Origin: Christiangramia aestuarii
GTDB taxonomy: Bacteria > Bacteroidota > Bacteroidia > Flavobacteriales > Flavobacteriaceae
Length of the DNA: 64,000 bases
Direction: 5' to 3'
NCBI RefSeq assembly: GCF_009735585.1
Contig: NZ_VJVW01000001.1
Coordinates: 791,698 to 855,697, forward strand
This document shows, piece by piece, positions 38,949 through 46,961 of the stretch; position 1 is the stretch's first letter, and the number at the start of each line of letters is the position of its first letter. The position numbers and the translations under genes are program-made. The notes beneath the pieces are model-generated. The model saw only the letters and a list, made by a program, of their open reading frames with translations. It did no database searches and was not told the origin of the DNA.

Positions 38949-39760
38949 TTATTCAGTTTGTAGGTAAGGCTTATTTTCTTGTTTTCTTTTCGGCTGAAGT
39001 ATTCCACGATCAGGTTCTTCTCAGCATCAAAATAAGCCACTCCCTGGTTGGTAAGGGAATTATATATAAAGTTATCTCCAGAATCTGTTTCTATAAGGAT
39101 CGCGATGGGTTCTGCAGACCCAAGCTGGTACAAACCGTAACCCTGTTCTGCTGTCTTCAGCTCATACTCTTTTCCAGAAAAGCTATAGGTTGAATTTTCT
39201 GAAGTTTCAGAAGCTTTGACCTCAGCGATCGAATCCTTGGAGATTGGTTTTGTTTCAGCAGCAGGAGCAGCTGTTACTCCAAGCCTTACCGAAGCTGTTT
39301 CACCAGTTTTGGCTGCGGTCCCCGGCTGCTTTGCATCATACTGGTATTCCATCTCTTCAATAGAAGTAAAAGCATCACGCAATGCCTCCTGGTAACTGGC
39401 CTTAAAATCCTTTTCGCGACTTCTTCCTTCCTGCGAGGTAAAGACCACATTTCCCTGGCAATCTTCCAATTGAATAACGAGTTTGGTGACGAATAAACCG
39501 GAATTATTCAGGAGCTTGGTCCTTAGGCCGAGGCAAGGATCTGTGTTAAGGTCCTGGGGTTTATTCTCCCCTACCATCAAAGTATTATAGCCATTCTTTT
39601 CAAAAAGAAATTTTGTTAAGGCATTCAATTGGTATTGGTTCACTTCTCCCAGAAATTCATAGGTTTCAGGAATAATTATGTATTTATAATCATTTAGTTC
39701 CTGAGCAGAAGTCATTAAAATTGTTCCGAACAGAAAAATTGCGCTTATAAGTTTTCTCAT
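38945..39760 (-). CDS. Secreted protein of unknown function
   Basis: A 271-residue protein with a signal peptide ending TSAQ (about 19). Residues about 20-135 look like one soluble domain that opens with YKYIIIPETYEFLGEVNQYQ. A low-complexity Ala/Glu/Thr/Ser linker spans about 145-190. A small C-terminal beta domain (about 195-271) shows YELKTAEQGYGLYQLG. It is the third gene of a tight operon: its ATG overlaps the stop of the DUF5723-like gene (ATGA). The same order suggests a role with that outer-membrane protein. I do not recognise a named domain. Confidence 0.75.
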   Translation of the reverse strand: MRKLISAIFLFGTILMTSAQELNDYKYIIIPETYEFLGEVNQYQLNALTKFLFEKNGYNTLMVGENKPQDLNTDPCLGLRTKLLNNSGLFVTKLVIQLEDCQGNVVFTSQEGRSREKDFKASYQEALRDAFTSIEEMEYQYDAKQPGTAAKTGETASVRLGVTAAPAAETKPISKDSIAEVKASETSENSTYSFSGKEYELKTAEQGYGLYQLGSAEPIAILIETDSGDNFIYNSLTNQGVAYFDAEKNLIVEYFSRKENKKISLTYKLNN

Positions 39761-41166
39761 AGGTCTTTAAATATAAATTGTAATCCCAGCTGCAGGGATG
39801 CTGTATTAGCTTTGGCCAAATTCGTATAGCCAATAATATCATTTGCTGCAAGATAGAAATTAAAATTCTTTAAGCGTGTAGACATCATAAGTCCGAATTT
39901 GGTCAGGGTATACTCATCTGCGCCGTAGGCCACCCTAAAACGGAAATTATCGGTGACTTTACGATCATAATAAGCCGTTACTCCGTAGGTTGGCCCTTTT
40001 GGGCGGTTCACTCCTGAAAATATCATCCCGAAAAGATTCATAAAGCGAGGCTTTTTACTAATAAGGTAATCACAGGGCAAAATGGATTTCCCAGTCCCGA
40101 ACTGGAAGGAAGCATTGAATTTAAGAGGTCTCCAGGTCGTATAAGTATTATTAGTGGTTTCATCCTGAAGATTCTGATCCAGTTTTTCCTCAAAAACATC
40201 CCAATACGGAATAGTTGCCTCGTTTTCATCTAATTCAGGAAATAAGGGTTCAAGCCCGTCGGTTTGAAAAGAACCAAAATAATTGTAATTCTCAACATCC
40301 TTTTGATGGAACATCAAACCTAAATCCTGTATGGCAGCATTCACCGAGAACTGTTCGGTAACCCGGTAATTAAAACCAAGATCAACTCCCAGACCTACAT
40401 TCTGCCCAAAGAAGGACCGGCTTAATAATTCTGCCACGGCTTTATCGACGGTCATGCCTTCCTCCTCCTTTAAAGAAGCGTAGCCTGAAGTATTTACTCT
40501 AACGTTCAAACCGCTGACCTCGTGACGGTAAAAATTGGGGCCTCCCGGCGTCTCTACCGTCCTAAAAACTCCTTCATTACTGGTACTTTCGGCATTAAAA
40601 ATACCCGAATAAAGCTTGAACCTACCGCCTACGGTTAATTGGTTATCAACCTTGTAATTGAGCCCGGCGTGATATACGGTAAGCACCTCACCGGCGAAAT
40701 TAACATCTGAAAATCTAAAATCCTGACCTATATAACTTGCATTTCCTTCGAAAGCCAGTACCGCCGGGTCTTTCGGGAAATAGGCGAAAATATCCAGTTC
40801 CTGATAGATGCCTGTGGAAAAGTAGAGCCTGTCACTCATCTTCCACCCCAGTGACAATACTTCGAGCTGTTCGTTCACCGAAAAGAAATCTCCTGAAGTG
40901 ATATCTCTCATGATATTCCGCACCCGGTCGTTCACATCTCCATCGTTATCTGCAAAAACATCGTAGGCCGTAACCCCTGAAGAACCTGCGAAAAGATGAA
41001 TCTGGGAAAAGAAAGGAACACCTATATGTCTGGTGAAATCTATTCGTGCGCCTGGGTTTTGAAGAAGTGCCTGCGGCAGATCATCAACATTATATAGCAA
41101 TGGTCTGTTCTGGCTCAACCCCTTGAAGAAAGAAATTAGCAACACAAGTAAGAATATCTTCCGCAT
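39757..41166 (-). CDS. DUF5723-like outer-membrane beta-barrel protein
   Basis: A 469-residue protein when started at MRKIFLLVLLISFF, which gives a proper signal peptide (cleaved near GLSQ). The frame is open 23 codons further upstream, but that part lies in the preceding gene and has no signal character. The N-terminal LPQALLQNPGARIDFTRHIG, the GVTAYDVF segment and the porin-like strands to the end (LQLGLQFIF) fit the DUF5723 family as I remember it. It lies 1 bp after the lipoprotein gene and overlaps the next gene by 4 bp. Confidence 0.7.
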   Translation of the reverse strand: MRKIFLLVLLISFFKGLSQNRPLLYNVDDLPQALLQNPGARIDFTRHIGVPFFSQIHLFAGSSGVTAYDVFADNDGDVNDRVRNIMRDITSGDFFSVNEQLEVLSLGWKMSDRLYFSTGIYQELDIFAYFPKDPAVLAFEGNASYIGQDFRFSDVNFAGEVLTVYHAGLNYKVDNQLTVGGRFKLYSGIFNAESTSNEGVFRTVETPGGPNFYRHEVSGLNVRVNTSGYASLKEEEGMTVDKAVAELLSRSFFGQNVGLGVDLGFNYRVTEQFSVNAAIQDLGLMFHQKDVENYNYFGSFQTDGLEPLFPELDENEATIPYWDVFEEKLDQNLQDETTNNTYTTWRPLKFNASFQFGTGKSILPCDYLISKKPRFMNLFGMIFSGVNRPKGPTYGVTAYYDRKVTDNFRFRVAYGADEYTLTKFGLMMSTRLKNFNFYLAANDIIGYTNLAKANTASLQLGLQFIFKDL

Positions 41167-41167
41167 A

Positions 41168-41719
41168 TTAAAATTCAAACTTGAAAAGACCTTTGGATTG
41201 GAAATCAAGTTCACCCTGTAGATCACCAGCACCATCCACCACTTCTAATTCTACAACCATTTTAATAGACCTCCGCAACTTATTTATTTCATTTCCTTCC
41301 AAGATCCTGGTAGTATCGATAACGGAAGAAGCAGCCGAAGAACCTTGTGGGATTAGATAATTCACCTGGAATTGTCGACCTCCATTCTCTCCAAGAAAGC
41401 GTATCCTGCTATTAATATCATAAGGAAATCTATTCTCATGTCTAAAACGCAAGGCAGCATACATCAAGCCGTCCTGTATATAATCATCATCCAGGAATTC
41501 CAGCCTAACCGTATCGCGAATTATGGGAGTATATTGAGAAGATTCTGAATCCAGAAAATCGGTTTCATCCAACTGGAAGTACAAAAGGTCTACCTGCAGG
41601 TCTGGTTCCAGGCTAATTTCCTGGGCTTGCCCAAAATCGACATCTTTAAAACAGGAGGACATAAGCAGGCTGAAGACAGCTACCAGAAAAAATTTTATGA
41701 TAGATCCTGTTTGGGGCAA
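41168..41719 (-). CDS. Putative lipoprotein of unknown function
   Basis: A 183-residue protein with a clear lipobox LMSSC preceded by a hydrophobic stretch (IIKFFLVAVFSL). No ATG is available before the lipobox. The best canonical start is TTG at 41719; an ATC or ATA 6-7 codons later, after AGGA, would make a tighter signal peptide. The mature part is acidic with two beta-rich halves. It heads the lipoprotein / DUF5723-like / secreted-protein operon. No named domain was recognised. Confidence 0.65.
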   Translation of the reverse strand: MPQTGSIIKFFLVAVFSLLMSSCFKDVDFGQAQEISLEPDLQVDLLYFQLDETDFLDSESSQYTPIIRDTVRLEFLDDDYIQDGLMYAALRFRHENRFPYDINSRIRFLGENGGRQFQVNYLIPQGSSAASSVIDTTRILEGNEINKLRRSIKMVVELEVVDGAGDLQGELDFQSKGLFKFEF

Positions 41720-41761
41720 AATTGTTGGGGATTTGTGCGCTAAAATACCTAATATCAGGTA

Positions 41762-42451
41762 TTATAAATAATTTAGTAGTTCATTTAACTTTTGAACCTG
41801 AGGATATTGTCCTCGAAACTCTGTAGCTTCGGGATTAAGGTAGATCACCTGCAGGCCAAATTTATGTGCACCGATAATATCAGCTTCCAGGTTGTCCCCT
41901 ATCATCACAGACCTTGAGATATTCGCTCCGCTCTTCTGGATAGCGACCTCAAAGATCTGCGGATGGGGTTTTTTCACCCCGGCCTCTTCTGAAGTGGTGA
42001 TTGTTTCAAAAAAATCATGGATCCCCGAGCCCTGCATTTTTTTATGCTGAACTTCTTCAAAACCGTTGGTTATAATATGAAGCCTGTATTTTTCACGCAG
42101 TTTATCCAGCAGCTCCATAGTTCCTTCCAACAGATGATTGTTCTTGGGAAGATATTCAATATAATCATCGGCGATCGTTTGAATGGTCGAGTCCTGGGTT
42201 TCAAATTTCAAGGAATCAAAGCTATCCTTTAACCTTCCATACCTCAGGGATTCCTTGCTTACCGAATTATTGCGGTAAAGTTCCCAGTATTTGAAATTTA
42301 TTGGCTTATAGACTTCCAGAAAGTCATTAATATCAAGTTCCAGCCGCTGTTTCTCGAAAATCTCCCTGAAAGCAAGTTCAGAGTTCTTATCGAAATCCCA
42401 AAGGGTATGATCGAGATCAAAAAATACGTTTTCAATATTATTCAATTTCAT
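41762..42451 (-). CDS. HAD-family phosphatase, YjjG-type noncanonical nucleotidase
   Basis: Likely removes phosphate from small phosphorylated metabolites or noncanonical pyrimidine nucleotides. The 229 residues have motif I FFDLDHTLWDF (Asp12 nucleophile, Asp14), motif II IITNGFEEVQ, motif III Lys in EAGVKKPHPQIFE and motif IV IGDNLEADIIGA. It overlaps the end of the DUF7033-like gene by 14 bp and is the last gene of the radC operon. Confidence 0.85.
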   Translation of the reverse strand: MKLNNIENVFFDLDHTLWDFDKNSELAFREIFEKQRLELDINDFLEVYKPINFKYWELYRNNSVSKESLRYGRLKDSFDSLKFETQDSTIQTIADDYIEYLPKNNHLLEGTMELLDKLREKYRLHIITNGFEEVQHKKMQGSGIHDFFETITTSEEAGVKKPHPQIFEVAIQKSGANISRSVMIGDNLEADIIGAHKFGLQVIYLNPEATEFRGQYPQVQKLNELLNYL

Positions 42452-43727
42452 GGATCTGTTTTAAAAGCTTATAATAATAATCCTGGTCACCATAATTGGA
42501 AAAATCCTGGTTGGTAAAAACTGCCCGAAACATGCCATTCACCGCCTTGACCTCTGCCAGCATCCTGGACAGATCCTCCTGCAGCTTATTTTTTGAAATA
42601 TTCTCAGCCACCGTGGAATTAAAAGCATAGGGATGTATCCTCAAGGGAGTGGTTATTTCCATATTGATATCATAGAAAAGATATGGAGTGCAAGTTCCCG
42701 CCCGGAAGCCCATAACCTCAGGATAGCCCATGGAATGGTCGTTATTTATCTCCAGTTCGGTAAGATTGCTGTAATGATCTGGTAGTTTGAGGTTGAATTT
42801 AGAATTCATCACATTTTCCACCGGGCTGTGAATGATCTCTTCCAGCCTTAATTTTTCCTTCCGGAGGCTGCGTATCTCCTCCATGGCATAGTAGCCCATT
42901 AACAGCCCAACCTTTGCGTAATCTGCCACAGATTTTATAACCGCACGATGTGGTATCCGGTTATGACTGATATTCCTATCATGAATTGAAAAGTCGCTTA
43001 GCTGAAACATGAAAAGCATGTAGACCTTATCTTTTTTGATTATTTCAATAAGGTCCTGAAAAATATCATGCGGATCGTCCTTTATCCTTATCCACACCTG
43101 CAAACGGTCTATCACCCGGCCAATATTCAGCTTGAAAAGGTCAAAGAAAAGACCAATAAAGCTCCTCAGAAAACCCTTGTTCTTAAAGATGAAGGTATGT
43201 TCTGAAGCTATAATGGTCCCGGTCTTATACTTCCGCTTTTTGGTCTCCAGCTTAGGAAAACGTTCCAGAAGAATATCCCTGAATTTGATCGCCCAGATAT
43301 CCACTACCGGTTTATGCAGAAAACTTTCCTGATGGGCCAGGCTTTCGGAAGCTGGAAACCTACCTGCTTCATCCTTTACATGCGGCAGGTATTCTTCGTA
43401 ACGGGTAAGCAGGTAAAATGATGCTGCGAATATATCGAAGGGCAGATCACTGGCTTCAGGCAATGGGAAGAAACACAGGGTATCATCCCATGGCTGAACC
43501 TTAATTTCAAAATCTGAAAATCCCTGTTCCAGTAAAAGGTCTGCATTCTGTATAAAGAATTCGTTTCCCAAAGCCTGTTTTCCATAGGAAAGTTTAGCCC
43601 CGTCGTGGGCTATGAACTCCTCGATCTTTGAAGTGAATTTAATAGGGATCCCCAGAATGTGAGTACAAATATGCTTGAAAACATAGATTATCCTCGGGGT
43701 GACTTTTTGGGTATAAATCAATAACAT
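42438..43727 (-). CDS. DUF7033/polysaccharide-deacetylase-like protein, probably catalytically dead
   Basis: A 429-residue protein with the architecture of the Bacteroidota polysaccharide-deacetylase proteins: an N-terminal DUF7033-like domain (about 1-130, ending FDIFAASFYLLTRYEEYLP) and a NodB-like domain (about 168-429). Family landmarks are present: KDDPHDIF (216-223), LSDFSIHDRNISH (243-255), MGYPEVMGFRAGTCTPY (333-349). At the positions where active members carry the Asp-Asp and zinc-His residues it differs: ASEHTFIFK at 174-182 where DIDxAYxYK is usual, GLLMGYY at 274-280 where GxHPSYx is usual, SKFNLK where RQHxLK is usual, FTNQDFS where WHNExLS is usual. It overlaps yjjG by 14 bp and follows radC by 11 bp. 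Confidence 0.78.
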   Translation of the reverse strand: MLLIYTQKVTPRIIYVFKHICTHILGIPIKFTSKIEEFIAHDGAKLSYGKQALGNEFFIQNADLLLEQGFSDFEIKVQPWDDTLCFFPLPEASDLPFDIFAASFYLLTRYEEYLPHVKDEAGRFPASESLAHQESFLHKPVVDIWAIKFRDILLERFPKLETKKRKYKTGTIIASEHTFIFKNKGFLRSFIGLFFDLFKLNIGRVIDRLQVWIRIKDDPHDIFQDLIEIIKKDKVYMLFMFQLSDFSIHDRNISHNRIPHRAVIKSVADYAKVGLLMGYYAMEEIRSLRKEKLRLEEIIHSPVENVMNSKFNLKLPDHYSNLTELEINNDHSMGYPEVMGFRAGTCTPYLFYDINMEITTPLRIHPYAFNSTVAENISKNKLQEDLSRMLAEVKAVNGMFRAVFTNQDFSNYGDQDYYYKLLKQIHEIE

Positions 43728-43738
43728 TCAATGCGGGC

Positions 43739-44437
43739 TTAGAGCATACCTTCATCGGCAAAGCTAAGGTATGATTTTTCAGTTACAATAATATGGTCAA
43801 GCACTTTGATATCGAGACTTTCCGCAGCAGTTTTAAGTTTTTTAGTCAGTTGTTTATCTGCCTCACTTGCGGTAAGACTTCCAGAGGGATGATTATGAAC
43901 AAGGATTATAGAAACTGCACCGAGCTCGAGGGCTTTTTTCAGGGTAATCCTTATATCTACAAGAGTTCCCGTAATGCCGCCCTTGCTCACCTGGAACTGC
44001 TCGATCACTTTATTACTATTATTCAGGTAAAGTATCCAGAACTCTTCGTGTCCCAACTCTCCAATAACAGGGTGCATTATTTCATAGACAGCATGGCTGG
44101 ACGTGATCTTTTTTTGCTTCAGGGCTTCTTCCAGTCGGCGTCGCCTACCCAGCTCCAGAGCTGCAGCAATAGTTACTGCCTTAGCCGGACCAATCCCTTT
44201 AAATTGACACAACTGCCCAATGGAAAGCTTTCCCAGTTCGTTCAGGTTATTACGGCTGGAAGACAGGATCTTCTTGGCGAGCTCCACAGCGCTTTCGTTC
44301 TTACTTCCAGAGCCTAGCAGGATAGCAATAAGTTCTGAATCACTAAGGCTTAGCCTACCTTTCTGAAGCAGCTTTTCCCGTGGCCGGTCGTCCTCTGCCC
44401 ATTTTTTGATACTGAGATTGGTTTGTTCGTTGCTCAT
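43739..44437 (-). CDS. radC: RadC family protein (MPN/JAMM domain)
   Basis: A conserved protein, once linked to DNA repair, with real function unsettled. The 232 residues have an N-terminal helix-hairpin-helix (FKGIGPAKA, 79-87) and a C-terminal JAMM metalloprotease-like domain with HNHPSG (His181, His183) and Asp194 in SEAD. All metal-site residues are present, including an upstream Glu in GHEEFW. It is the first gene of a three-gene operon with the DUF7033-like protein and the HAD phosphatase. Confidence 0.93.
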   Translation of the reverse strand: MSNEQTNLSIKKWAEDDRPREKLLQKGRLSLSDSELIAILLGSGSKNESAVELAKKILSSSRNNLNELGKLSIGQLCQFKGIGPAKAVTIAAALELGRRRRLEEALKQKKITSSHAVYEIMHPVIGELGHEEFWILYLNNSNKVIEQFQVSKGGITGTLVDIRITLKKALELGAVSIILVHNHPSGSLTASEADKQLTKKLKTAAESLDIKVLDHIIVTEKSYLSFADEGML

Positions 44438-44497
44438 CTTAAGCTAAAGATAAACAATCAAATAAAACAAGGTCTATATAAACTGAAATTCAGTATT

Positions 44498-45850
44498 TTA
44501 AACAAGGGACTTTACTTCTGCCATATCCAGGCCGCCATAATTCCCACTGCTCATCATGAGTAGAACTGAATTTTCCAGCTCAAGCTCGTGAAGCGCCTTT
44601 TTAAAATCTTCCGGAGTTACAAAAACCTGAAGGCCATTTTTTTGAAATGCCTCTTTGATCTGCTCCTCACTCACTTTTTCGAGCTTTTTATTCGCTACCG
44701 CTTCCGGAGAATAAAACACCAGTGCTTCATCTGCCTCGTCAAGGCTGTACTTATATTCTTTAAGAAAATCAGCATTCAAACTACTGTAGGTATGCAGTTC
44801 AAGACAAGCAACTACTTTTTTATCTGAATACTGCTCTTTCACAGCTGAAGTTGTCGCTCTCACCTTGGATGGACTGTGCGCGAAATCCTTGAAAATTACC
44901 GAAGAATTATTTTCAGCAATTTTTTCGAGTCTTTTAGAAGCTCCTTTAAAAGTAGCGATGGCCTCATAAAAATCATCTTCATCTATTCCCATATGCTGAC
45001 AGATCCATTTTGCTCCGACGAGGTTGTTAAGATTATGCTTTCCGAAGATCTCTAGCGGCAATTCTCCCTCAGGCACACCCAGAATGGTCATATCTCCTTC
45101 AGTATGATAATCGGGAGTTTGATAAGGATGCTTTCGAATGGGGTTTTCAGTGGCTTCGGCAAGTTTTTTCACCTCCTCATCTTCTTCATTATATACAAGA
45201 ATTCCACCATTCACGATAGAATCTATGAAGATTTTGAATTGCTCCACATAATTCTCATAGGTGGGAAACACATTGATGTGATCCCAGGCGATGCCACTCA
45301 ATAAAGCTATATTAGGTTGATACAAATGAAATTTTGGTCTTCTGTCTATGGGCGAGGAAAGATATTCATCTCCTTCAATCACTATAAAGTCATTTTCCTC
45401 TGTTAGATGAACCGGGTTATCCAAACCGCTAACCGCTGCACCTACCATATAATCCACTTCCTTATCATGGTACTTCATTACATGAAGAATCATCGAGGTA
45501 ATACTGGTCTTTCCGTGGGATCCACCAATAACGACCCTGGTCTTATTCTTAGACTGCTCAAAAAGAAATTCTGGATAAGAATAGATCTTTAAACCAAGCT
45601 CCTTAGCTTTCGCAAGCTCAGGATTATCGGGCCTGGCATGCATTCCTAAGATTACGGCATCAAGATCTGAGGTAATATTGTTTTCAAACCAACCGGTCTC
45701 TGAAGGAAGAATTCCATATTCAGCCAGTCTGGACTTTGAGGGTTCAAAAATAGCATCATCGCTACCAGAAATTTCATATCCTTTTTTCGCTAGGGCAATA
45801 GCCAGGCTATGCATAGCACTACCGCCTATCGCAATAAAATGAATCTTCAT
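44498..45850 (-). CDS. Mur ligase, Mpl-like (murein tripeptide recycling) or MurC-like
   Basis: A cytoplasmic ATP-dependent ligase that attaches an amino acid or recycled peptide to UDP-MurNAc. The 450 residues have an N-terminal Rossmann domain (IHFIAIGGSAMHSLAIAL), the ATP-binding P-loop IGGSHGKTS (108-116), the central region VIEGDEYLSS and LSGIAWDHINVF, and a C-terminal ligase domain with KDFAHSPSKVRAT. The DEYLSS/HINVF pattern and the YDxAHHP-like KDFAHSP favour Mpl over MurC, and no mur/fts neighbours are present. Its own -7 box lies 15 bp upstream of the ATG. Confidence 0.82.
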   Translation of the reverse strand: MKIHFIAIGGSAMHSLAIALAKKGYEISGSDDAIFEPSKSRLAEYGILPSETGWFENNITSDLDAVILGMHARPDNPELAKAKELGLKIYSYPEFLFEQSKNKTRVVIGGSHGKTSITSMILHVMKYHDKEVDYMVGAAVSGLDNPVHLTEENDFIVIEGDEYLSSPIDRRPKFHLYQPNIALLSGIAWDHINVFPTYENYVEQFKIFIDSIVNGGILVYNEEDEEVKKLAEATENPIRKHPYQTPDYHTEGDMTILGVPEGELPLEIFGKHNLNNLVGAKWICQHMGIDEDDFYEAIATFKGASKRLEKIAENNSSVIFKDFAHSPSKVRATTSAVKEQYSDKKVVACLELHTYSSLNADFLKEYKYSLDEADEALVFYSPEAVANKKLEKVSEEQIKEAFQKNGLQVFVTPEDFKKALHELELENSVLLMMSSGNYGGLDMAEVKSLV

Positions 45851-45864
45851 AGAATAATTTTGTG

Positions 45865-45872
45865 CAAATATA
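45865..45872 (-). promoter_or_regulatory. -7 box (TATATTTG) of the Mur ligase gene
   Basis: TATATTTG on the minus strand is an exact TAnnTTTG match in the 48-bp gap to the upstream TPR gene. It gives a leader of about 10 nt. The -33 region is not conserved. Confidence 0.45.
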
Positions 45873-45898
45873 AGAGTTTGAAAGGCGGAATTTGAAGC

Positions 45899-46777
45899 TT
45901 AAAGCCTTTGAATCTTCTGTTTTTCGATCAGTGCCTTATCAAATTCAGGATTTATAGCCAGGGATTTCTCTATAAGGCTTAAAGCCGCCTGCCGGTTATT
46001 CTGAATTCGTTCAATCTGAGCTAATCTAAGATAGGCCCAGGCCGGTGATTTCAGATCCTGGTAGCCATAATCAGCGATATATTCCTTCAAAAAACCTTTT
46101 CCTGCCGCGAGCTGAATTTCGAAAATAGCCGAAGCCTCCCCTAACTCATATTTTAAATAGTTCCTGGTTACCAAATCTGGCTTGCGAACGGCCAACCGGA
46201 TGGCCTCCTCATATTTATTTTTTGCAAGGTCCCGATACTCCTGAATTTTGTATATGTAAGCGTCAGCTAAGAGCGCATCTAATTGGTTTATTCTATCAAG
46301 ATCTGAGGCATAACTTTCAGCAATGGTTTTACTCCCCCCGATAAACCCGGGTATCTGCATATAAAGCTCTACCAGCGCTCGCCTTGTTTCAGTATGTTTC
46401 GGGTCCAGCTCTGCAGCTTTCCTTAAGTATTTCTTGATATCTGGCAACAGGATAGCGGCCTGGAATTTAGATCCATAGTAGGCTTTCATTCCCATGGCTC
46501 CTCCTAATTTAAAATTGTACATGGCATTCTCTGGAAACTGTTCTACCAGGTCTTCATAATAGCCTATGGCGACGTCCCATTCTTTATTAAAACTGGCAAT
46601 GTCTCCTAAATATTCCTTCGCTTCAGGTTTTTGTTCATAATTAAGGAAAACTTTTTTAGCCTCCACAATTTCCCCACTTTTGAGGAGCTTTTCACCATCA
46701 ATAAAGGATTCTTGTGCCATAGATTTGACTGCCAAAAGGCAAAAAACAACCATAAACCACCAGAATTTTGTTAACAT
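45899..46777 (-). CDS. Secreted tetratricopeptide-repeat protein
   Basis: A 292-residue protein with a signal peptide ending SMAQ (about 21). Several TPR-like helix pairs follow, for example EAKEYLGDIASFNKEWDVAIGYY, KYLRKAAELDPKHTETRRAL and NNRQAALSLIEKSLAINPE. It is probably periplasmic and mediates protein contacts; the partner is unknown. It is divergent from the T9SS module at 46962 and has a -7 box at 46825-46832. Confidence 0.82.
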   Translation of the reverse strand: MLTKFWWFMVVFCLLAVKSMAQESFIDGEKLLKSGEIVEAKKVFLNYEQKPEAKEYLGDIASFNKEWDVAIGYYEDLVEQFPENAMYNFKLGGAMGMKAYYGSKFQAAILLPDIKKYLRKAAELDPKHTETRRALVELYMQIPGFIGGSKTIAESYASDLDRINQLDALLADAYIYKIQEYRDLAKNKYEEAIRLAVRKPDLVTRNYLKYELGEASAIFEIQLAAGKGFLKEYIADYGYQDLKSPAWAYLRLAQIERIQNNRQAALSLIEKSLAINPEFDKALIEKQKIQRL

Positions 46778-46824
46778 AATTATATTTTTTATAAATTTAG
46801 ATCGCCCAAAATGCTACTAATCAG

Positions 46825-46832
46825 CAAATTTA
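46825..46832 (-). promoter_or_regulatory. -7 box (TAAATTTG) of the TPR gene
   Basis: TAAATTTG on the minus strand matches TAnnTTTG exactly, about 48 bp before the TPR ATG. No clear -33 box is seen. Confidence 0.4.
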
Positions 46833-46961
46833 AGGCCCCAAGGAGTAAAATGTTAAGATGAATCTTAAATTAACTCCGCATATTAGAAATTATTTTAATA
46901 TTTGTGCAACTTTTAATCAGTTTTAACCGAATACTAATTTTTTGAATTTAACACCTAGCCT

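Noticed and set aside
41167-41235. 23-codon extension of the DUF5723-like gene
   Set aside because: It lies inside the lipoprotein gene and would mask the signal peptide that begins MRKIFLLVL.
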